Assembly: GCF_000421485.1 (NCBI RefSeq)
Contig: NZ_ATXC01000001.1
Coordinates: forward strand, 985,087 to 1,049,086
Length of the DNA stretch: 64,000 bases
Source of the DNA: Desulfurobacterium sp. TC5-1
Lineage (GTDB): Bacteria; Aquificota; Aquificia; Desulfurobacteriales; Desulfurobacteriaceae
Reading direction: 5' to 3'
Notes under the pieces: model-generated
Told to the model about the DNA's origin: nothing
Databases searched by the model: none
What the model saw: only the letters and a program-made list of their open reading frames with translations
In this document: in pieces, positions 8,462 through 18,650 of the stretch
Layout: every line of letters starts with the position of its first letter
How positions within the stretch are numbered: position 1 is the first letter of the stretch
Translations under genes and position numbers: made by a program

Positions 8462-8502
8462 ATATTATGGTTGAAATAAAAAAGAAAGAAAGCTTTTATC
8501 TA

Positions 8503-10953
8503 TCAAGCAATTTCAACAAAGTTTTCATTTCCCTTAAAGCGGTACTTTATTAAATCCTTAAGGTCATCAAAACCTTCAAGGTTCGGATTTTTCTCAACAA
8601 ACTCAAAAGCATCTTCTCTTGCCATCTTTAAAAGTTCAAAGTCCCGCCTTAAATCCGCTATTTTAAACTCACCTATACCAGACTGCCTTGTTCCCATAAG
8701 TTCTCCGGGACCTCTAAACATAAGGTCCGCCTCTGCAACCTTAAAACCGTCTGTCGTGGCTTCAAGGACTCTCAAACGTTTTATCGCATCTTCACTTACG
8801 GTTCTTTTTGTTATGAGAAAACAGAAAGACTGCCTGTCACTCCTCCCAACTCTGCCTCTCAACTGATGAAGCTGGGCAAGCCCGAACCGTTCAGCATGTT
8901 CAATTACCATAACAGTTGCCTCAGGAACATCAACACCAACTTCTATAACAGTCGTTGAGACAAGCACATGAAACTCACCGGACTTAAATTTTGACATAAC
9001 TTCATCCTTCTCTTCCTGTTTCATCCTGCCGTGAAGAAGCCCAACGGAAAAATCTTTAAGCTTCTCACTCCAGAAGTGAAACATCTCTGTTGCTGCCTTA
9101 AGTTCAATCTTTTCAGACTCCTCAACAAGCGGATAAACAATGTATGCCCTGTTCCCCTTCAAAAGCTCTTTTCTTAAAAAAGAAACTACCTTTTCCATCT
9201 CATCATCAAAAACAATCTTTGTTTTCACGGGTTTGCGTCCTGCTGGCATTTCATCTATAACAGAAACATCAAGATCTCCATAGGCGGTAAGGGCAAGAGT
9301 CCTCGGTATAGGCGTCGCTGTCATAACAAGAACATCCGGACGGCTCCCCTTATTTTTAAGTTCCGCTCTCTGCTTGACGCCAAACCTGTGCTGTTCATCA
9401 ATAATAACAAGACCTAAATTTTCAAACTCCACCTTTTCCTGAATAAGAGCGTGAGTGCCAACAATCACCTTAAAATAGCCCTTTCTTATCGCTTTGAGGG
9501 TAGTCTCTTTAGCTTTCGGCGTCATGCTGCCTGTCAAAATTCCAACAGGAATACCAAAGTGAGAGAAAAACTCCTTAAACTTCTTAAAGTGCTGCTTGGC
9601 AAGAATTTCCGTCGGTGCCATAACCGCAACCTGATATCCACTCTTTACAGCAAGATAGGCAGCAGCTGCAGCAACAACCGTTTTACCACTACCAACATCT
9701 CCCTGAATCAGGCGGTTCATAGGTTTTTCACTCTTCATATCCGCTACTATTTCCTTTAGAACTCTCTCCTGAGCACCAGTTAGACAAAATGGCAGATTCT
9801 TCTTAAATTCGTCCAACATCTTTTCCGTTACAGGAAAACCTATACCCTTTTCTTCCTTTATACGTCTTCTCACAAGGGCCAATGCCACCTGGAACAGGAA
9901 AAATTCATCGTATATCAAACGCTGCTGATAAGCCGTCTTGAACTCCTGAAGTTCTTCAACAGGTGATGAAGGAAAGTGAACCTCCCATATTGATCGAGAT
10001 ATAGAAGGCAACTTTCTCTTTTTTACTATTTCTCCTGGAAGATACTCCGGAAAACGGAGAAGTGTTTTCTTCACAACAAAGGCTATATCTTTTCTTACAA
10101 GGTTCTGCTTCAATCCCTCCATTAGATGGTAAACAGGCAGTATAACGCCAACCTTTGAATAACTCTTTTTCTCTTCAAAAATCTCAACTTCTGGATGAAC
10201 CATGGTGAAAGAAAGACCACTCCTTTTAACTTTACCGTAAGCTACCACATCCTTTCCCAACTCTCTGGCCTGAGAAAAGAGCTTTTTGTAAAACCCAAAA
10301 ACTCTCTGCTGCAGAAAGAGAAGCGTTACCTTCCCGTGCCTATCGTAGAGTATAACTTTCAAAAGCTTTTTTCCTCTTTTAGTAACCGTATCTACAATCC
10401 CTGCAACCTTTCCTTTTACGAGGGCAGTTTCTCCATCTCTCAGGAGATTTAGAGGCGTTATAGTCGTCCTATCTTCATACCTGAAAGGAACATAAAAGAG
10501 AACATCTAAAATGGTGTTAAGACCCAACTTTTTTAACCGTGAAATGGCGTATTTGTTCAACCCCTTCACCGTCTCCGGCGGCTGGAAAAAAGCTTTTAAA
10601 GGATACTTTTCCGCTTCCTCTACGAATCCTGAAGAGGATGAGGATACAATCTTTTCTAACTTTTTTTTCTGAACCTCTCTTTCTATCTCTTCAAGAGAAA
10701 ACCTCAAAACAAAAACTGTATGAAGTTCTTTAATAAGCCGCTTCCTATCACTATCAGAAAGGTACCTGTAACCCTTCAAAAACTTCTCGGCCTTTTCAAC
10801 AAAAGAGATTCTCTTTTCTGAAAGAAAAGGTTTTAACTTTGAAAACATTGCAAGGAGAGCTTTATCAGGATCTCTAACCCTATCAAAGTATCTAAAATCC
10901 TCTTTTACAAGAAGGGTAAGCAACCTTTTTATGTTCTCCAGGGTTTCCCTCAT
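8503..10953 (-). CDS. recG: ATP-dependent DNA helicase RecG
   Basis: 816 residues, longer than E. coli RecG (693) because of an extra helical N-terminal region of about 130 residues, as in Thermotoga-type RecG. It is followed by the wedge (OB-fold) domain and two helicase domains: Walker A GDVGSGKTVV, DEQH box (VIIDEQHRFG), motif III TATPIPRTLA and motif VI with QLRGRVGRSD. RecG drives branch migration and fork reversal at stalled replication forks. It is transcribed away from the TPR lipoprotein gene, with 66 bp between the starts. No terminator with a clear stem is seen downstream. Confidence 0.97.
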   Translation of the reverse strand: MRETLENIKRLLTLLVKEDFRYFDRVRDPDKALLAMFSKLKPFLSEKRISFVEKAEKFLKGYRYLSDSDRKRLIKELHTVFVLRFSLEEIEREVQKKKLEKIVSSSSSGFVEEAEKYPLKAFFQPPETVKGLNKYAISRLKKLGLNTILDVLFYVPFRYEDRTTITPLNLLRDGETALVKGKVAGIVDTVTKRGKKLLKVILYDRHGKVTLLFLQQRVFGFYKKLFSQARELGKDVVAYGKVKRSGLSFTMVHPEVEIFEEKKSYSKVGVILPVYHLMEGLKQNLVRKDIAFVVKKTLLRFPEYLPGEIVKKRKLPSISRSIWEVHFPSSPVEELQEFKTAYQQRLIYDEFFLFQVALALVRRRIKEEKGIGFPVTEKMLDEFKKNLPFCLTGAQERVLKEIVADMKSEKPMNRLIQGDVGSGKTVVAAAAAYLAVKSGYQVAVMAPTEILAKQHFKKFKEFFSHFGIPVGILTGSMTPKAKETTLKAIRKGYFKVIVGTHALIQEKVEFENLGLVIIDEQHRFGVKQRAELKNKGSRPDVLVMTATPIPRTLALTAYGDLDVSVIDEMPAGRKPVKTKIVFDDEMEKVVSFLRKELLKGNRAYIVYPLVEESEKIELKAATEMFHFWSEKLKDFSVGLLHGRMKQEEKDEVMSKFKSGEFHVLVSTTVIEVGVDVPEATVMVIEHAERFGLAQLHQLRGRVGRSDRQSFCFLITKRTVSEDAIKRLRVLEATTDGFKVAEADLMFRGPGELMGTRQSGIGEFKIADLRRDFELLKMAREDAFEFVEKNPNLEGFDDLKDLIKYRFKGNENFVEIA

Positions 10954-11019
10954 AAACTTTACCTTTGAAGGTGGTATAATTTGCTATAGTAAAATATCCC
11001 TATTTCAGAGGATAACCAT

Positions 11020-12714
11020 ATGAAAAAACTTGCCGCTCTGCTATCTGCCTTCATACTTGCATCTTCCTGCGCAACTCAGCAAAAGCCGGTTACAAAACCG
11101 CCAAAGTTAACAGAGAAAAAAAACGATGACTTCCTCTACTATTATATGAATTTCTCAATAGCGACAAAGGAAGGAAAGAGAGAAGAAGCAGAAAAGTACC
11201 TTGAAAAAGCCCTAAAAGTAAGACCAAACAACACAGAATTAAAACTTACAGCTGCCATGTTTTATGCATCAATCGGCGACCTGAACAAAGCGATAGAAAC
11301 GGCAAAATCCATAACAAATGAATCTGAAAAATCCCTTAGAATTTTAGGAAAACTCTTCATAATGAACGGCATGAACAAACAAGCGGCACATGTATTTTTA
11401 AAACTGACTCAAAAATCTAAAAAACCTGATGATTTTGTAATCTGTGGAAAACTTTTAATAGGTGAAAAGCGGTATGACGAAGCTGCCAAAATACTGGAAA
11501 AAGGACTAAAAATCGACCCCGAAAATTCTCTTCTTAACTTCCTGACAGGATACAGTTACTACAAGGAAAAACAGTACAAGAAAGCTGAAAAATACCTTGA
11601 AAAAGCTGCAGAATTAAACCCCGAAATAGATGATGCTTACCAGATTCTCGAAACCATTTACCAGAAAAATCACAGTAAAAACATAAAAAGATTTTTTGAA
11701 AAGCTGTGCAGGAGAAAAGATGCACCGCTGCCGGCACTTAGAGAACTTGCAAAGATATATATAATAGATGGAGAAAAAGGCAAAGCTGTAAAAATTCTCA
11801 ACAGAATAGTAGAAAGAGAACCATACAATTTGAAAAACTTAACCCAGGTTGCTACAAGCCTGCTTAACCTGAAAGAGTATAAGAAAGTTATCCCCGTAAT
11901 AGAGAGAATAACAAAGCTTAATCCTGACAATCCAAACGTTTACTTCCTTTTAGGTCTTGCCTATGAATTAACGGGACAGAAAGAAAAGGCAGTAAAAGCT
12001 TATGAAAAATCGTTAGACCTGTTCCCTGAAAACACAACCGTAATTGAGCAGCTTGCAACTTTGTATTTAAGACTTGGAAAAATAGAAGAGGCAAAAGCCT
12101 ACTTTGAGAGACTATATCAACTTACCAAGAAAAGCGATTATGCTCTTAGAATAGCAGCTATCGCAGATAAAAATGGCAATACCCGGGAAGCTTACAGTTT
12201 CCTCAAATCAATTGTAAGCAAGGGAAGTAACGATCCAAGACTCTACTTTTCCCTTGCCGTTTATGCCGACAAACTTGGAAAAGAAGAAGAGGCAGAAAGA
12301 TATCTGAAAAAGCTTCTGGAAAAGCATCCTGACGACCCGGCAGCCCTCAATTACCTCGCATACCTTTACGCAAACAGAGGTGAAAACCTTCAAGAAGCAC
12401 TAAAACTGATAAGAAAAGCCCTCAAAAAGAGGCCTGATAATGGCGCCTATATTGACACCTACGGCTGGATACTCTTTAAGATGGGAAAGTATGACAAAGC
12501 CTGCAAAGAACTTCAAAGAGCGCTCAAACTTAGCAACGGTGACGCGGTCGTTGAGGAACATTTAGGAGAATGCCTGTACTACAAAGGGGACTGGGATAGG
12601 GCAAAAGATCACCTTAAAAGGGCTCTCAAAAAGATGACAAAGAATCCTGAATCAATAGAGGGCGAAGGCAACATAAAATACCGGGCGCAGGAGATACTTA
12701 AACGTCTTGAATAG
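11020..12714 (+). CDS. Tetratricopeptide-repeat lipoprotein
   Basis: 564 residues. The N-terminus (MKKLAALLSAFILASSC) is a signal peptide ending in a lipobox-like ASSC, so the protein is probably lipid-anchored. The rest is a run of about 12-14 TPR units, recognisable by repeated A..Y/L...L.PN/PD..... and G......A..yl.kAl patterns. TPR proteins are scaffolds; several act in outer-membrane assembly, wall synthesis or pilus biogenesis. It precedes the YtxH-like and mur/fts genes on the same strand by 62 bp, so an envelope role is plausible. TATAAT-like boxes occur at 10975-10980. Confidence 0.85.
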   Translation: MKKLAALLSAFILASSCATQQKPVTKPPKLTEKKNDDFLYYYMNFSIATKEGKREEAEKYLEKALKVRPNNTELKLTAAMFYASIGDLNKAIETAKSITNESEKSLRILGKLFIMNGMNKQAAHVFLKLTQKSKKPDDFVICGKLLIGEKRYDEAAKILEKGLKIDPENSLLNFLTGYSYYKEKQYKKAEKYLEKAAELNPEIDDAYQILETIYQKNHSKNIKRFFEKLCRRKDAPLPALRELAKIYIIDGEKGKAVKILNRIVEREPYNLKNLTQVATSLLNLKEYKKVIPVIERITKLNPDNPNVYFLLGLAYELTGQKEKAVKAYEKSLDLFPENTTVIEQLATLYLRLGKIEEAKAYFERLYQLTKKSDYALRIAAIADKNGNTREAYSFLKSIVSKGSNDPRLYFSLAVYADKLGKEEEAERYLKKLLEKHPDDPAALNYLAYLYANRGENLQEALKLIRKALKKRPDNGAYIDTYGWILFKMGKYDKACKELQRALKLSNGDAVVEEHLGECLYYKGDWDRAKDHLKRALKKMTKNPESIEGEGNIKYRAQEILKRLE

Positions 12715-12776
12715 TTGTTCAAATCAGGATAAATCAATAAATTAATTACAGAACAGGAAAGGAAGGAGGATTGCAG

Positions 12777-13082
12777 ATGAAAAAGGGAACGATAATGTTT
12801 ATTCTTGGAAGCCTCGTTGGAGCAGGGGCAGCCTATCTTGCAACAACAAGGAAAGAAGAGATAATGGAAAAATTGCAGGAACTTCAGGAACAACTTAAAG
12901 ACAGTGACCTTCCTGAAAGGGCTAAAAAGCTGGTTAAAGAAATAGCTGAAAACATTCAAACACTTGTAATGTCACCAGAAGAAGAACTTTCTGAGGAAGA
13001 GAAAAAGGATATTTTAGACGAAGTGGAATCAAAGATTCAAAAGTTAGAAGAAGCGATTAAAGGAGACGAAACAGAAGCTTGA
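12777..13082 (+). CDS. YtxH-like small membrane protein
   Basis: 101 residues from the ATG at 12777, which has AGGAGG seven bases upstream; a TTG six bases earlier lies too near the SD. One N-terminal glycine/alanine-rich membrane span (IMFILGSLVGAGAAYLATT) followed by KEEIMEKLQELQEQL begins a long charged coiled coil. This is the plan of YtxH-domain proteins, whose function is poorly known. It overlaps the murE start by 4 nt and opens the division cluster, in the place where other bacteria carry short FtsL-like coiled-coil proteins; here the helix would be cytoplasmic or periplasmic depending on topology. Confidence 0.75.
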   Translation: MKKGTIMFILGSLVGAGAAYLATTRKEEIMEKLQELQEQLKDSDLPERAKKLVKEIAENIQTLVMSPEEELSEEEKKDILDEVESKIQKLEEAIKGDETEA

Positions 13083-14527
13083 AACTATCACAGTTAATAG
13101 AAAAAATAGATATAGAAGCCATTCAATTTGAAGATTGCATCATTCGTGGCATATCAGAAGATAGCCGGCAGATAAAGCCTGGCTATCTTTTTTTTGCGGT
13201 GAAAGGTTTTCAGGCAGACGGCCATAACTATATTGAAAATGCCATCTCAAAGGGTGCCGTTGCCATTATAGGCACAGACAGAAAAGCACTAAAAAAGGCA
13301 GCAGAAAAAGGTGTAACAGCACTCTTAACAAGAGAGATAAGAAAAACAGAAGGCATAATAGCACACCGCTTCTTCGATAAACCTTCAGAAAAACTGAAGT
13401 TAATAGGAATAACAGGAACAAACGGGAAAACAACAACTTCTTTCATACTTTACAACGCTTTAAAAAGCGCAGGATTCAAAACAGGACTGATAGGAACAGT
13501 TGAATACGTAACACCAAATAGCAGAAAAAAGGCAGAAAGAACGACTCCACCGCCGATAGAGCTAAACGCTCTTTTAAAGCAAATGGTTGATGAAGGTGCT
13601 GAATATGTCGTAATGGAAATTTCTTCCCACGCCGTATCATTATCAAGAATAGAGGGACTCACCTTCCAGGGAGGTGTTTTCACAAATCTTTCGCCAGAGC
13701 ATCTTGACTTTTATCAAAATATATACAACTACTTCCTGGCAAAGTATGGTTTCCTTAAATACATAAACCCGGAGGGATTCTTCCTCACAAACAGTGACGA
13801 CTTCTTCGGAAGTGTCATAGAGGGAACAAAAACCATCCATAGATTTGAAACTATATCTTACGGAAGATCGGGAAAACTGAAAATAACAGAGATAAAGCCA
13901 ATACCAAACGGAACACAGGTAAAAGTTACATTTAAAGGAAAAACATTTACGCTAAAAACAAATCTTAAAGGAAAATACAACGCCTACAATGTGACTGCTG
14001 CTTTCGGCGCCCTTTTAAAATTAGGATTTGAAAACGCTGAAGACTACTTCAAACAAATAACGGTGCCGGGACGGCTGGAGGAAATCGCACCAGACATCTA
14101 CATAGATTACGCCCACACGCCGGACGCACTTGAAAACGTCCTTAAAACACTGAAAGAAATATACCCGCACAAAAAACTCACGGTAGTTTTTGGATGTGGC
14201 GGAAACAGGGATAAGCAGAAAAGACCCCTCATGGGGAGAATCGCATCGAAGATCGCCGATAGAGTTATAGTGACAACAGATAATCCCCGATTTGAAAATC
14301 CTGAAGAGATAATCAAAAATATCTTAAAAGGCTGTGACTTGAAAAAAACAAAAGTTATTCCCGATAGAAAAAGTGCCATAGAAACTGCAATAAAGGAAAG
14401 CAGTGGTGTTATCCTTATAGCAGGCAAGGGACATGAAGATTACCAGGAAGTTAGAGGAAAAAAATACCACTTTAGCGACAAAGAAGTAGCATTAGAGGTG
14501 ATAGGTGAAATTAAAAGAGATAGCTAA
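13079..14527 (+). CDS. murE: UDP-MurNAc-L-Ala-D-Glu:meso-diaminopimelate ligase MurE
   Basis: 482 residues from TTG overlapping the preceding stop. ATP site GITGTNGKTTTS, then the Mur-ligase middle domain with EISSHAVSLSRIEG, and the C-terminal signature TTDNPRFENPEEI. The DNPR tetrapeptide is the mark of meso-diaminopimelate specificity, so the peptidoglycan should be of the Gram-negative mDAP type. It adds the third residue of the stem peptide in the cytoplasm. murF follows with a 23-nt overlap. Confidence 0.97.
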   Translation: MKLSQLIEKIDIEAIQFEDCIIRGISEDSRQIKPGYLFFAVKGFQADGHNYIENAISKGAVAIIGTDRKALKKAAEKGVTALLTREIRKTEGIIAHRFFDKPSEKLKLIGITGTNGKTTTSFILYNALKSAGFKTGLIGTVEYVTPNSRKKAERTTPPPIELNALLKQMVDEGAEYVVMEISSHAVSLSRIEGLTFQGGVFTNLSPEHLDFYQNIYNYFLAKYGFLKYINPEGFFLTNSDDFFGSVIEGTKTIHRFETISYGRSGKLKITEIKPIPNGTQVKVTFKGKTFTLKTNLKGKYNAYNVTAAFGALLKLGFENAEDYFKQITVPGRLEEIAPDIYIDYAHTPDALENVLKTLKEIYPHKKLTVVFGCGGNRDKQKRPLMGRIASKIADRVIVTTDNPRFENPEEIIKNILKGCDLKKTKVIPDRKSAIETAIKESSGVILIAGKGHEDYQEVRGKKYHFSDKEVALEVIGEIKRDS

Positions 14528-15797
14528 CATAACAGGTGGAACTATCAAAGGAAACTTAAACGTTAACGTTGAACGGTTTGAATTTGACTCAAGAAAGGTT
14601 ACGGAAAAAACGCTATTCATACCGCTAAAAGGAAACAGGGATGGCCACAATTTTATAGACGACGCCGCAAAAAGAGGCGCTGCTGCGACACTATCAGAAA
14701 AAGAATTAAAACCGATACTCCCTACGATCCACGTTGAAAACACGATGGAAGCTTTCAAAAAAATTGCACTTCACAAGCGAGAAATTTTTAGCGGAAACGT
14801 CATAGGCATAACAGGAAGCGTTGGCAAAACAACCACTAAAGAACTTCTTACCTACGTTTTATCCAAATTTTCCACCGTCCACTCAAACGTAGAAAGCTAC
14901 AACAACCTTTTAGGGATTACCCACACTCTCGCTAATTTGAAAAAGTGCAACGTGTACATTCAAGAAATAGGGACAAACAGTCCCGGGGAAGTGGCGACTC
15001 TAACAGAAATGGTGAAACCACACATTGGTGTAGTAACTGCAGTAGAACCGGGTCACCTTGAAGGATTTAAAACATTTGAAAATCTACTAAAAGAAAAGTT
15101 TTCACTGATCGAAAATACAGAAGTTAAAATTGCACCATCACATCTTGCAAAAGAGAAAAACATTTTAACTTTTGGCAAAGGTGGCACTGCAGAAATTATA
15201 GAAGCACATTTTTATCCAGAAAAAACGCTATTCACAGCGAAAATCAACAGTAAAACGGTAAACGGTCAGGTAAACATCCCGGGAAGAGGCATACTAAACG
15301 CAATTTTAATAACACTGTTGATTGGAAACGTTCTGAACATCCCACCCGAAGAGATTGTGGAAATTGTGAAAACTTTTAAACCACCAAAGTGGAGAATGGA
15401 AATTGTAAAGCTTGGCAGTATAACTCTGATACGGGATTACTACAACGCCAATCCTGCATCAATGAAAAATGCGATAGATGTTTTATCCCTCTACGAAACG
15501 CCAAAGGTTGCGGTATTAGGTGAAATGTTAGAACTTGGGAACCACTCTGAAAAGCTTCATAGAGATATAGGCAAATACCTTTCGGAAAAAGGCATAGAAG
15601 AAGCCCTATTTTTTGGTAAAAACAGCGTTTTCTACCTTTCAAATTTCAACGGCAGAGGTTATCATTTTAATAACAGGGACGAATTTTTACAGTTTTTAAA
15701 AACCTTTGATTTCAGCGGGAAAACCGTTCTTATAAAAGGTTCCAGAGGGAACAAACTTGAAGAAGTTGAAACCATAATAAGAGAGAGGTTCCAGTGA
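14505..15797 (+). CDS. murF: UDP-MurNAc-tripeptide:D-alanyl-D-alanine ligase MurF
   Basis: 430 residues from GTG within the end of murE. The P-loop is GITGSVGKTTTKELL, followed by NSYN-type NVESYNNLLGI, and the C-terminal ADP-binding domain contains DYYNANPASMKNAI and VLGEMLELG. MurF attaches D-Ala-D-Ala, the product of the ligase encoded next, to complete the pentapeptide precursor. The tight coupling of murE, murF and ddl fits coordinated synthesis. Confidence 0.97.
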   Translation: MKLKEIANITGGTIKGNLNVNVERFEFDSRKVTEKTLFIPLKGNRDGHNFIDDAAKRGAAATLSEKELKPILPTIHVENTMEAFKKIALHKREIFSGNVIGITGSVGKTTTKELLTYVLSKFSTVHSNVESYNNLLGITHTLANLKKCNVYIQEIGTNSPGEVATLTEMVKPHIGVVTAVEPGHLEGFKTFENLLKEKFSLIENTEVKIAPSHLAKEKNILTFGKGGTAEIIEAHFYPEKTLFTAKINSKTVNGQVNIPGRGILNAILITLLIGNVLNIPPEEIVEIVKTFKPPKWRMEIVKLGSITLIRDYYNANPASMKNAIDVLSLYETPKVAVLGEMLELGNHSEKLHRDIGKYLSEKGIEEALFFGKNSVFYLSNFNGRGYHFNNRDEFLQFLKTFDFSGKTVLIKGSRGNKLEEVETIIRERFQ

Positions 15798-16666
15798 TAG
15801 TCGTTCTTAAAGGTGGACCTTCCCCGGAAGCGGAAGTTTCAAGAAAAAGCGCAGCTGCCGTAGTAAAAGCATTGAAAAAGTTAGGATATGAAGTTTTAGA
15901 CCTTGAATTTGACGAAAATGCTGCAAAAAACCTAATAGAGCTCAAGCCGGAAAGGGTGTTCATAGCCCTACACGGTGTTCCCGGTGAAGATGGTTCCGTT
16001 CAGGGACTTTTAGAAAGTTTAGGAATACCTTACACAGGATGCGGCGTTGAATCAAGCGCCATTTGCATGGACAAAGACGCAACAAAAAGATATCTTAAAA
16101 GCTTTGGCATTCCGGTACCTGCAGGAGAAACTTATTTCTCAAAAGAGGAAGTTGACTGGATGGAGATACCGTGCGTCGTAAAACCGGCAAGAACAGGCTC
16201 AACGGTAGGCATATCTGTCGTTAAAACAGAAGAAGAGCTTGAAAAAGCAGTTGAAATTGCATTTAAGTATGACACAAAAATTCTCATTGAAGAGTTTATA
16301 GAAGGGAGAGAACTGACAATCCCGGTGCTGAATGGAAAGGCTCTTCCAATCGTTGAAGTTATCCCCGAAGGAGGTTTTTACGACTATGAAGCAAAATATA
16401 AAAAACATACAACAAAATATGAAGTACCTGCCAGAATTCCAGAAAAAACAGCTAAAAAAATAAATAAGTTGGCTGAAAAAATATTTCGCATTTTAGAGTG
16501 CCGCGGAGCCATCAGGATAGATCTCAGACTTGATGAAATGAATGTTCCGTACATCCTTGAAGTTAACACAATTCCCGGCATGACAGAGAGAAGTTTACTG
16601 CCAAAATCTGCCGCTGCTGCCGGCATAACATTTGAAAAACTGATTGAGGAAATCCTAAAAGGATGA
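15794..16666 (+). CDS. ddl: D-alanine--D-alanine ligase
   Basis: 290 residues from GTG, overlapping the murF stop by 4 nt. ATP-grasp fold with GGPSPEAEVSRKSA near the N-terminus, HGVPGEDGSVQG for the first D-Ala, the central KPARTGSTVGI and the C-terminal EVNTIPGMTERSLLP that binds the second D-Ala and magnesium. It supplies the dipeptide used by MurF. The length is normal for a short-form bacterial Ddl. Confidence 0.97.
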   Translation: MIVVLKGGPSPEAEVSRKSAAAVVKALKKLGYEVLDLEFDENAAKNLIELKPERVFIALHGVPGEDGSVQGLLESLGIPYTGCGVESSAICMDKDATKRYLKSFGIPVPAGETYFSKEEVDWMEIPCVVKPARTGSTVGISVVKTEEELEKAVEIAFKYDTKILIEEFIEGRELTIPVLNGKALPIVEVIPEGGFYDYEAKYKKHTTKYEVPARIPEKTAKKINKLAEKIFRILECRGAIRIDLRLDEMNVPYILEVNTIPGMTERSLLPKSAAAAGITFEKLIEEILKG

Positions 16667-17376
16667 AGAGGCCACTATTTATAATTTTCTTTATATTAAT
16701 TCTACTTTCCGGTCTAATCCTCTTCATCTATTCACCAATGAAAATTGAAAGGGTCAGAATAAAACTTGACAAAAATCTATGGGGAAGCAAAATAACAGAT
16801 ATGCTGACCGGACAGATATTAATAAATTCTCCCTATGATGAGAACAAAATAAAAGATTTGACTTCTTTTATAAGCTCACTTCCCTGGGTAAGAAAGGTAG
16901 ATATCTCTTTTATCAAAGGAACTTTAACAATCAATATTGAAGAAGAACCTGTAAAGTTATGTATCATCTCTAAAAACGAGGCCTTTAACGTGGGAGAAAA
17001 TGGTTACATCCTCGGAAAGGATAAAAAACTCTGTTCCCAAAATCAAACCTTTTTTTACAAAGGGAAAACTCCTTTTTTTATAAAGGACTCTAAAGGATTT
17101 CCAAAAGTTACGGAAAATATCTTACTTGAAATTTCCCTTATAACTCAATACATTTCATCTAAAAATCCCATTAAAGAGAAACCGGAAATTTTACTGACAG
17201 ATACAGGTATAAAATTACTTTACCCCCAGCATAAAATAATCGTTTTCCTTGGAAACGGTGAAAATAGCTGGCAGAATTTCCAAAAATTGTTTAAAATTCT
17301 ATCCAGGCCATATTCCGGCTACTACGATTTAAGATTCTCAGGCCTTCTGATTGAGAAGGGGAGGAAAAATGATTGA
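16663..17376 (+). CDS. ftsQ: Cell division protein FtsQ/DivIB
   Basis: 237 residues, ATG overlapping the ddl stop (ATGA). A short cytoplasmic N-terminus and one membrane span (about residues 5-22) lead to a POTRA-type domain (IERVRIKL ... LPWVRKVDISFIKG ... INIEEE) and a FtsQ beta domain. Position between ddl and ftsA is the classical one. FtsQ links the FtsBL complex and the septal synthase to the ring. Sequence identity in this family is low, so the call rests on topology and context. Confidence 0.85.
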   Translation: MKRPLFIIFFILILLSGLILFIYSPMKIERVRIKLDKNLWGSKITDMLTGQILINSPYDENKIKDLTSFISSLPWVRKVDISFIKGTLTINIEEEPVKLCIISKNEAFNVGENGYILGKDKKLCSQNQTFFYKGKTPFFIKDSKGFPKVTENILLEISLITQYISSKNPIKEKPEILLTDTGIKLLYPQHKIIVFLGNGENSWQNFQKLFKILSRPYSGYYDLRFSGLLIEKGRKND

Positions 17377-18619
17377 AGAAAAAATCCTTACCATAGATTT
17401 AGGAACAAGCTACATAAGGGCCACACTTGGTGTTATAGATAGAAAAGGCAACAAAAAAATAATAGCTATGGCATCTGTTCCTTCAAAAGGAATTAAAAGT
17501 GGAAACATTTCAAGCGTTGTATCGGTTAAAGATGCCCTTAATGCAGTTCTTAACAAACTCAAGATAGAAGCCTCTACCACACTGCCAAATGAAGCTTACG
17601 TTATCATTTCAGGTACCCACACACTCAGCTACAAAATAGAGGCAAAGATAAACTTTCCCGGTATTCAAACAATCCAATTCAAGGATGTTAATGATCTCAA
17701 AAACAAAGCAGAAAGGGAACTTATGGAAAAAAAAGGCCCACCCGTAAAACAACATTATGAAACAATGCACATAATACCCCAAGAATTTATAATAGAAAAT
17801 CTTACCGGCATCCAAAATCCTGTCGGACATAGTGGAAGAGAACTTGCAATGAAAGCCCTCATCGTTCTTGTAACAAAACACACAAAAAGAACGATAGAAG
17901 AACTCTTAAAAGATTGCGGGATAAAACTTAATAGTCTGATACTGCAGTCCCTTGCAGCCTTTTACGGAATAAAAGGCAAGGAAAACATCTACTTTAACAA
18001 CAACCTTTTTATATACATGGGAGCAGGTACCACTGAATACTTCTACTTTAGAGAAGACAAACCTGTTTTTAACAAGTATATCCCTGACGGTGGAAACGAC
18101 ATAATAAAATTCATAATCAGCAAGTTGAAACTTAACAAGAAGGAAATCGAAAAGTTATTTTTTGAACATGGAAGCGCATACGCACTTAAAGTTCCTCAAA
18201 ACGAATACATCACAATTTCTATAGGTGGCAAATTGGCCAAGCTTCCAAAAATTGTAATTCCGGCTCTCGTACAGATAAGACTGCGAAAAATTTTAAAAGA
18301 CATTAAAACGGAGCTTGAAAACACTGATCCATCAATGGTAGTTAATCTCAACAAAATCTATCTCACCGGAGGACTGGCCAAACTTAAGGATATAGATGTC
18401 CTTACAAAGAAAATCTTTAAAGCACCTGTAGAGATATGCAGCCCCGATTACAACGTTACGGATCTCTCACTAACACCTGTCATCGGAGCTATAAACTACA
18501 TAGCTGCAACAAGAAAACCGGAAGGAAAACTCTTCGAAGTGAAAGACGATATAATTCCAAAAAGCCACGAAGCAGGCGTGTTTGGTTGGGTAAAAAGGCT
18601 TATTGATCAACTAATATAG
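17369..18619 (+). CDS. ftsA: Cell division protein FtsA
   Basis: 416 residues from ATG at 17369, with GGGGAGG five bases upstream, overlapping ftsQ by 8 nt. Actin-like ATPase: phosphate-1 LTIDLGTSYI, the SHS2/1C insertion around residues 80-160, phosphate-2 IYMGAGTTEYFYF and the adenosine motif TGGLAKL. It ends in an amphipathic helix (GVFGWVKRLIDQLI) matching the membrane-targeting sequence of FtsA. It tethers FtsZ to the inner membrane. Confidence 0.95.
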   Translation: MIEEKILTIDLGTSYIRATLGVIDRKGNKKIIAMASVPSKGIKSGNISSVVSVKDALNAVLNKLKIEASTTLPNEAYVIISGTHTLSYKIEAKINFPGIQTIQFKDVNDLKNKAERELMEKKGPPVKQHYETMHIIPQEFIIENLTGIQNPVGHSGRELAMKALIVLVTKHTKRTIEELLKDCGIKLNSLILQSLAAFYGIKGKENIYFNNNLFIYMGAGTTEYFYFREDKPVFNKYIPDGGNDIIKFIISKLKLNKKEIEKLFFEHGSAYALKVPQNEYITISIGGKLAKLPKIVIPALVQIRLRKILKDIKTELENTDPSMVVNLNKIYLTGGLAKLKDIDVLTKKIFKAPVEICSPDYNVTDLSLTPVIGAINYIAATRKPEGKLFEVKDDIIPKSHEAGVFGWVKRLIDQLI

Positions 18620-18650
18620 AGATGACAAGAACACAAAGTGGAGGTTTTAG

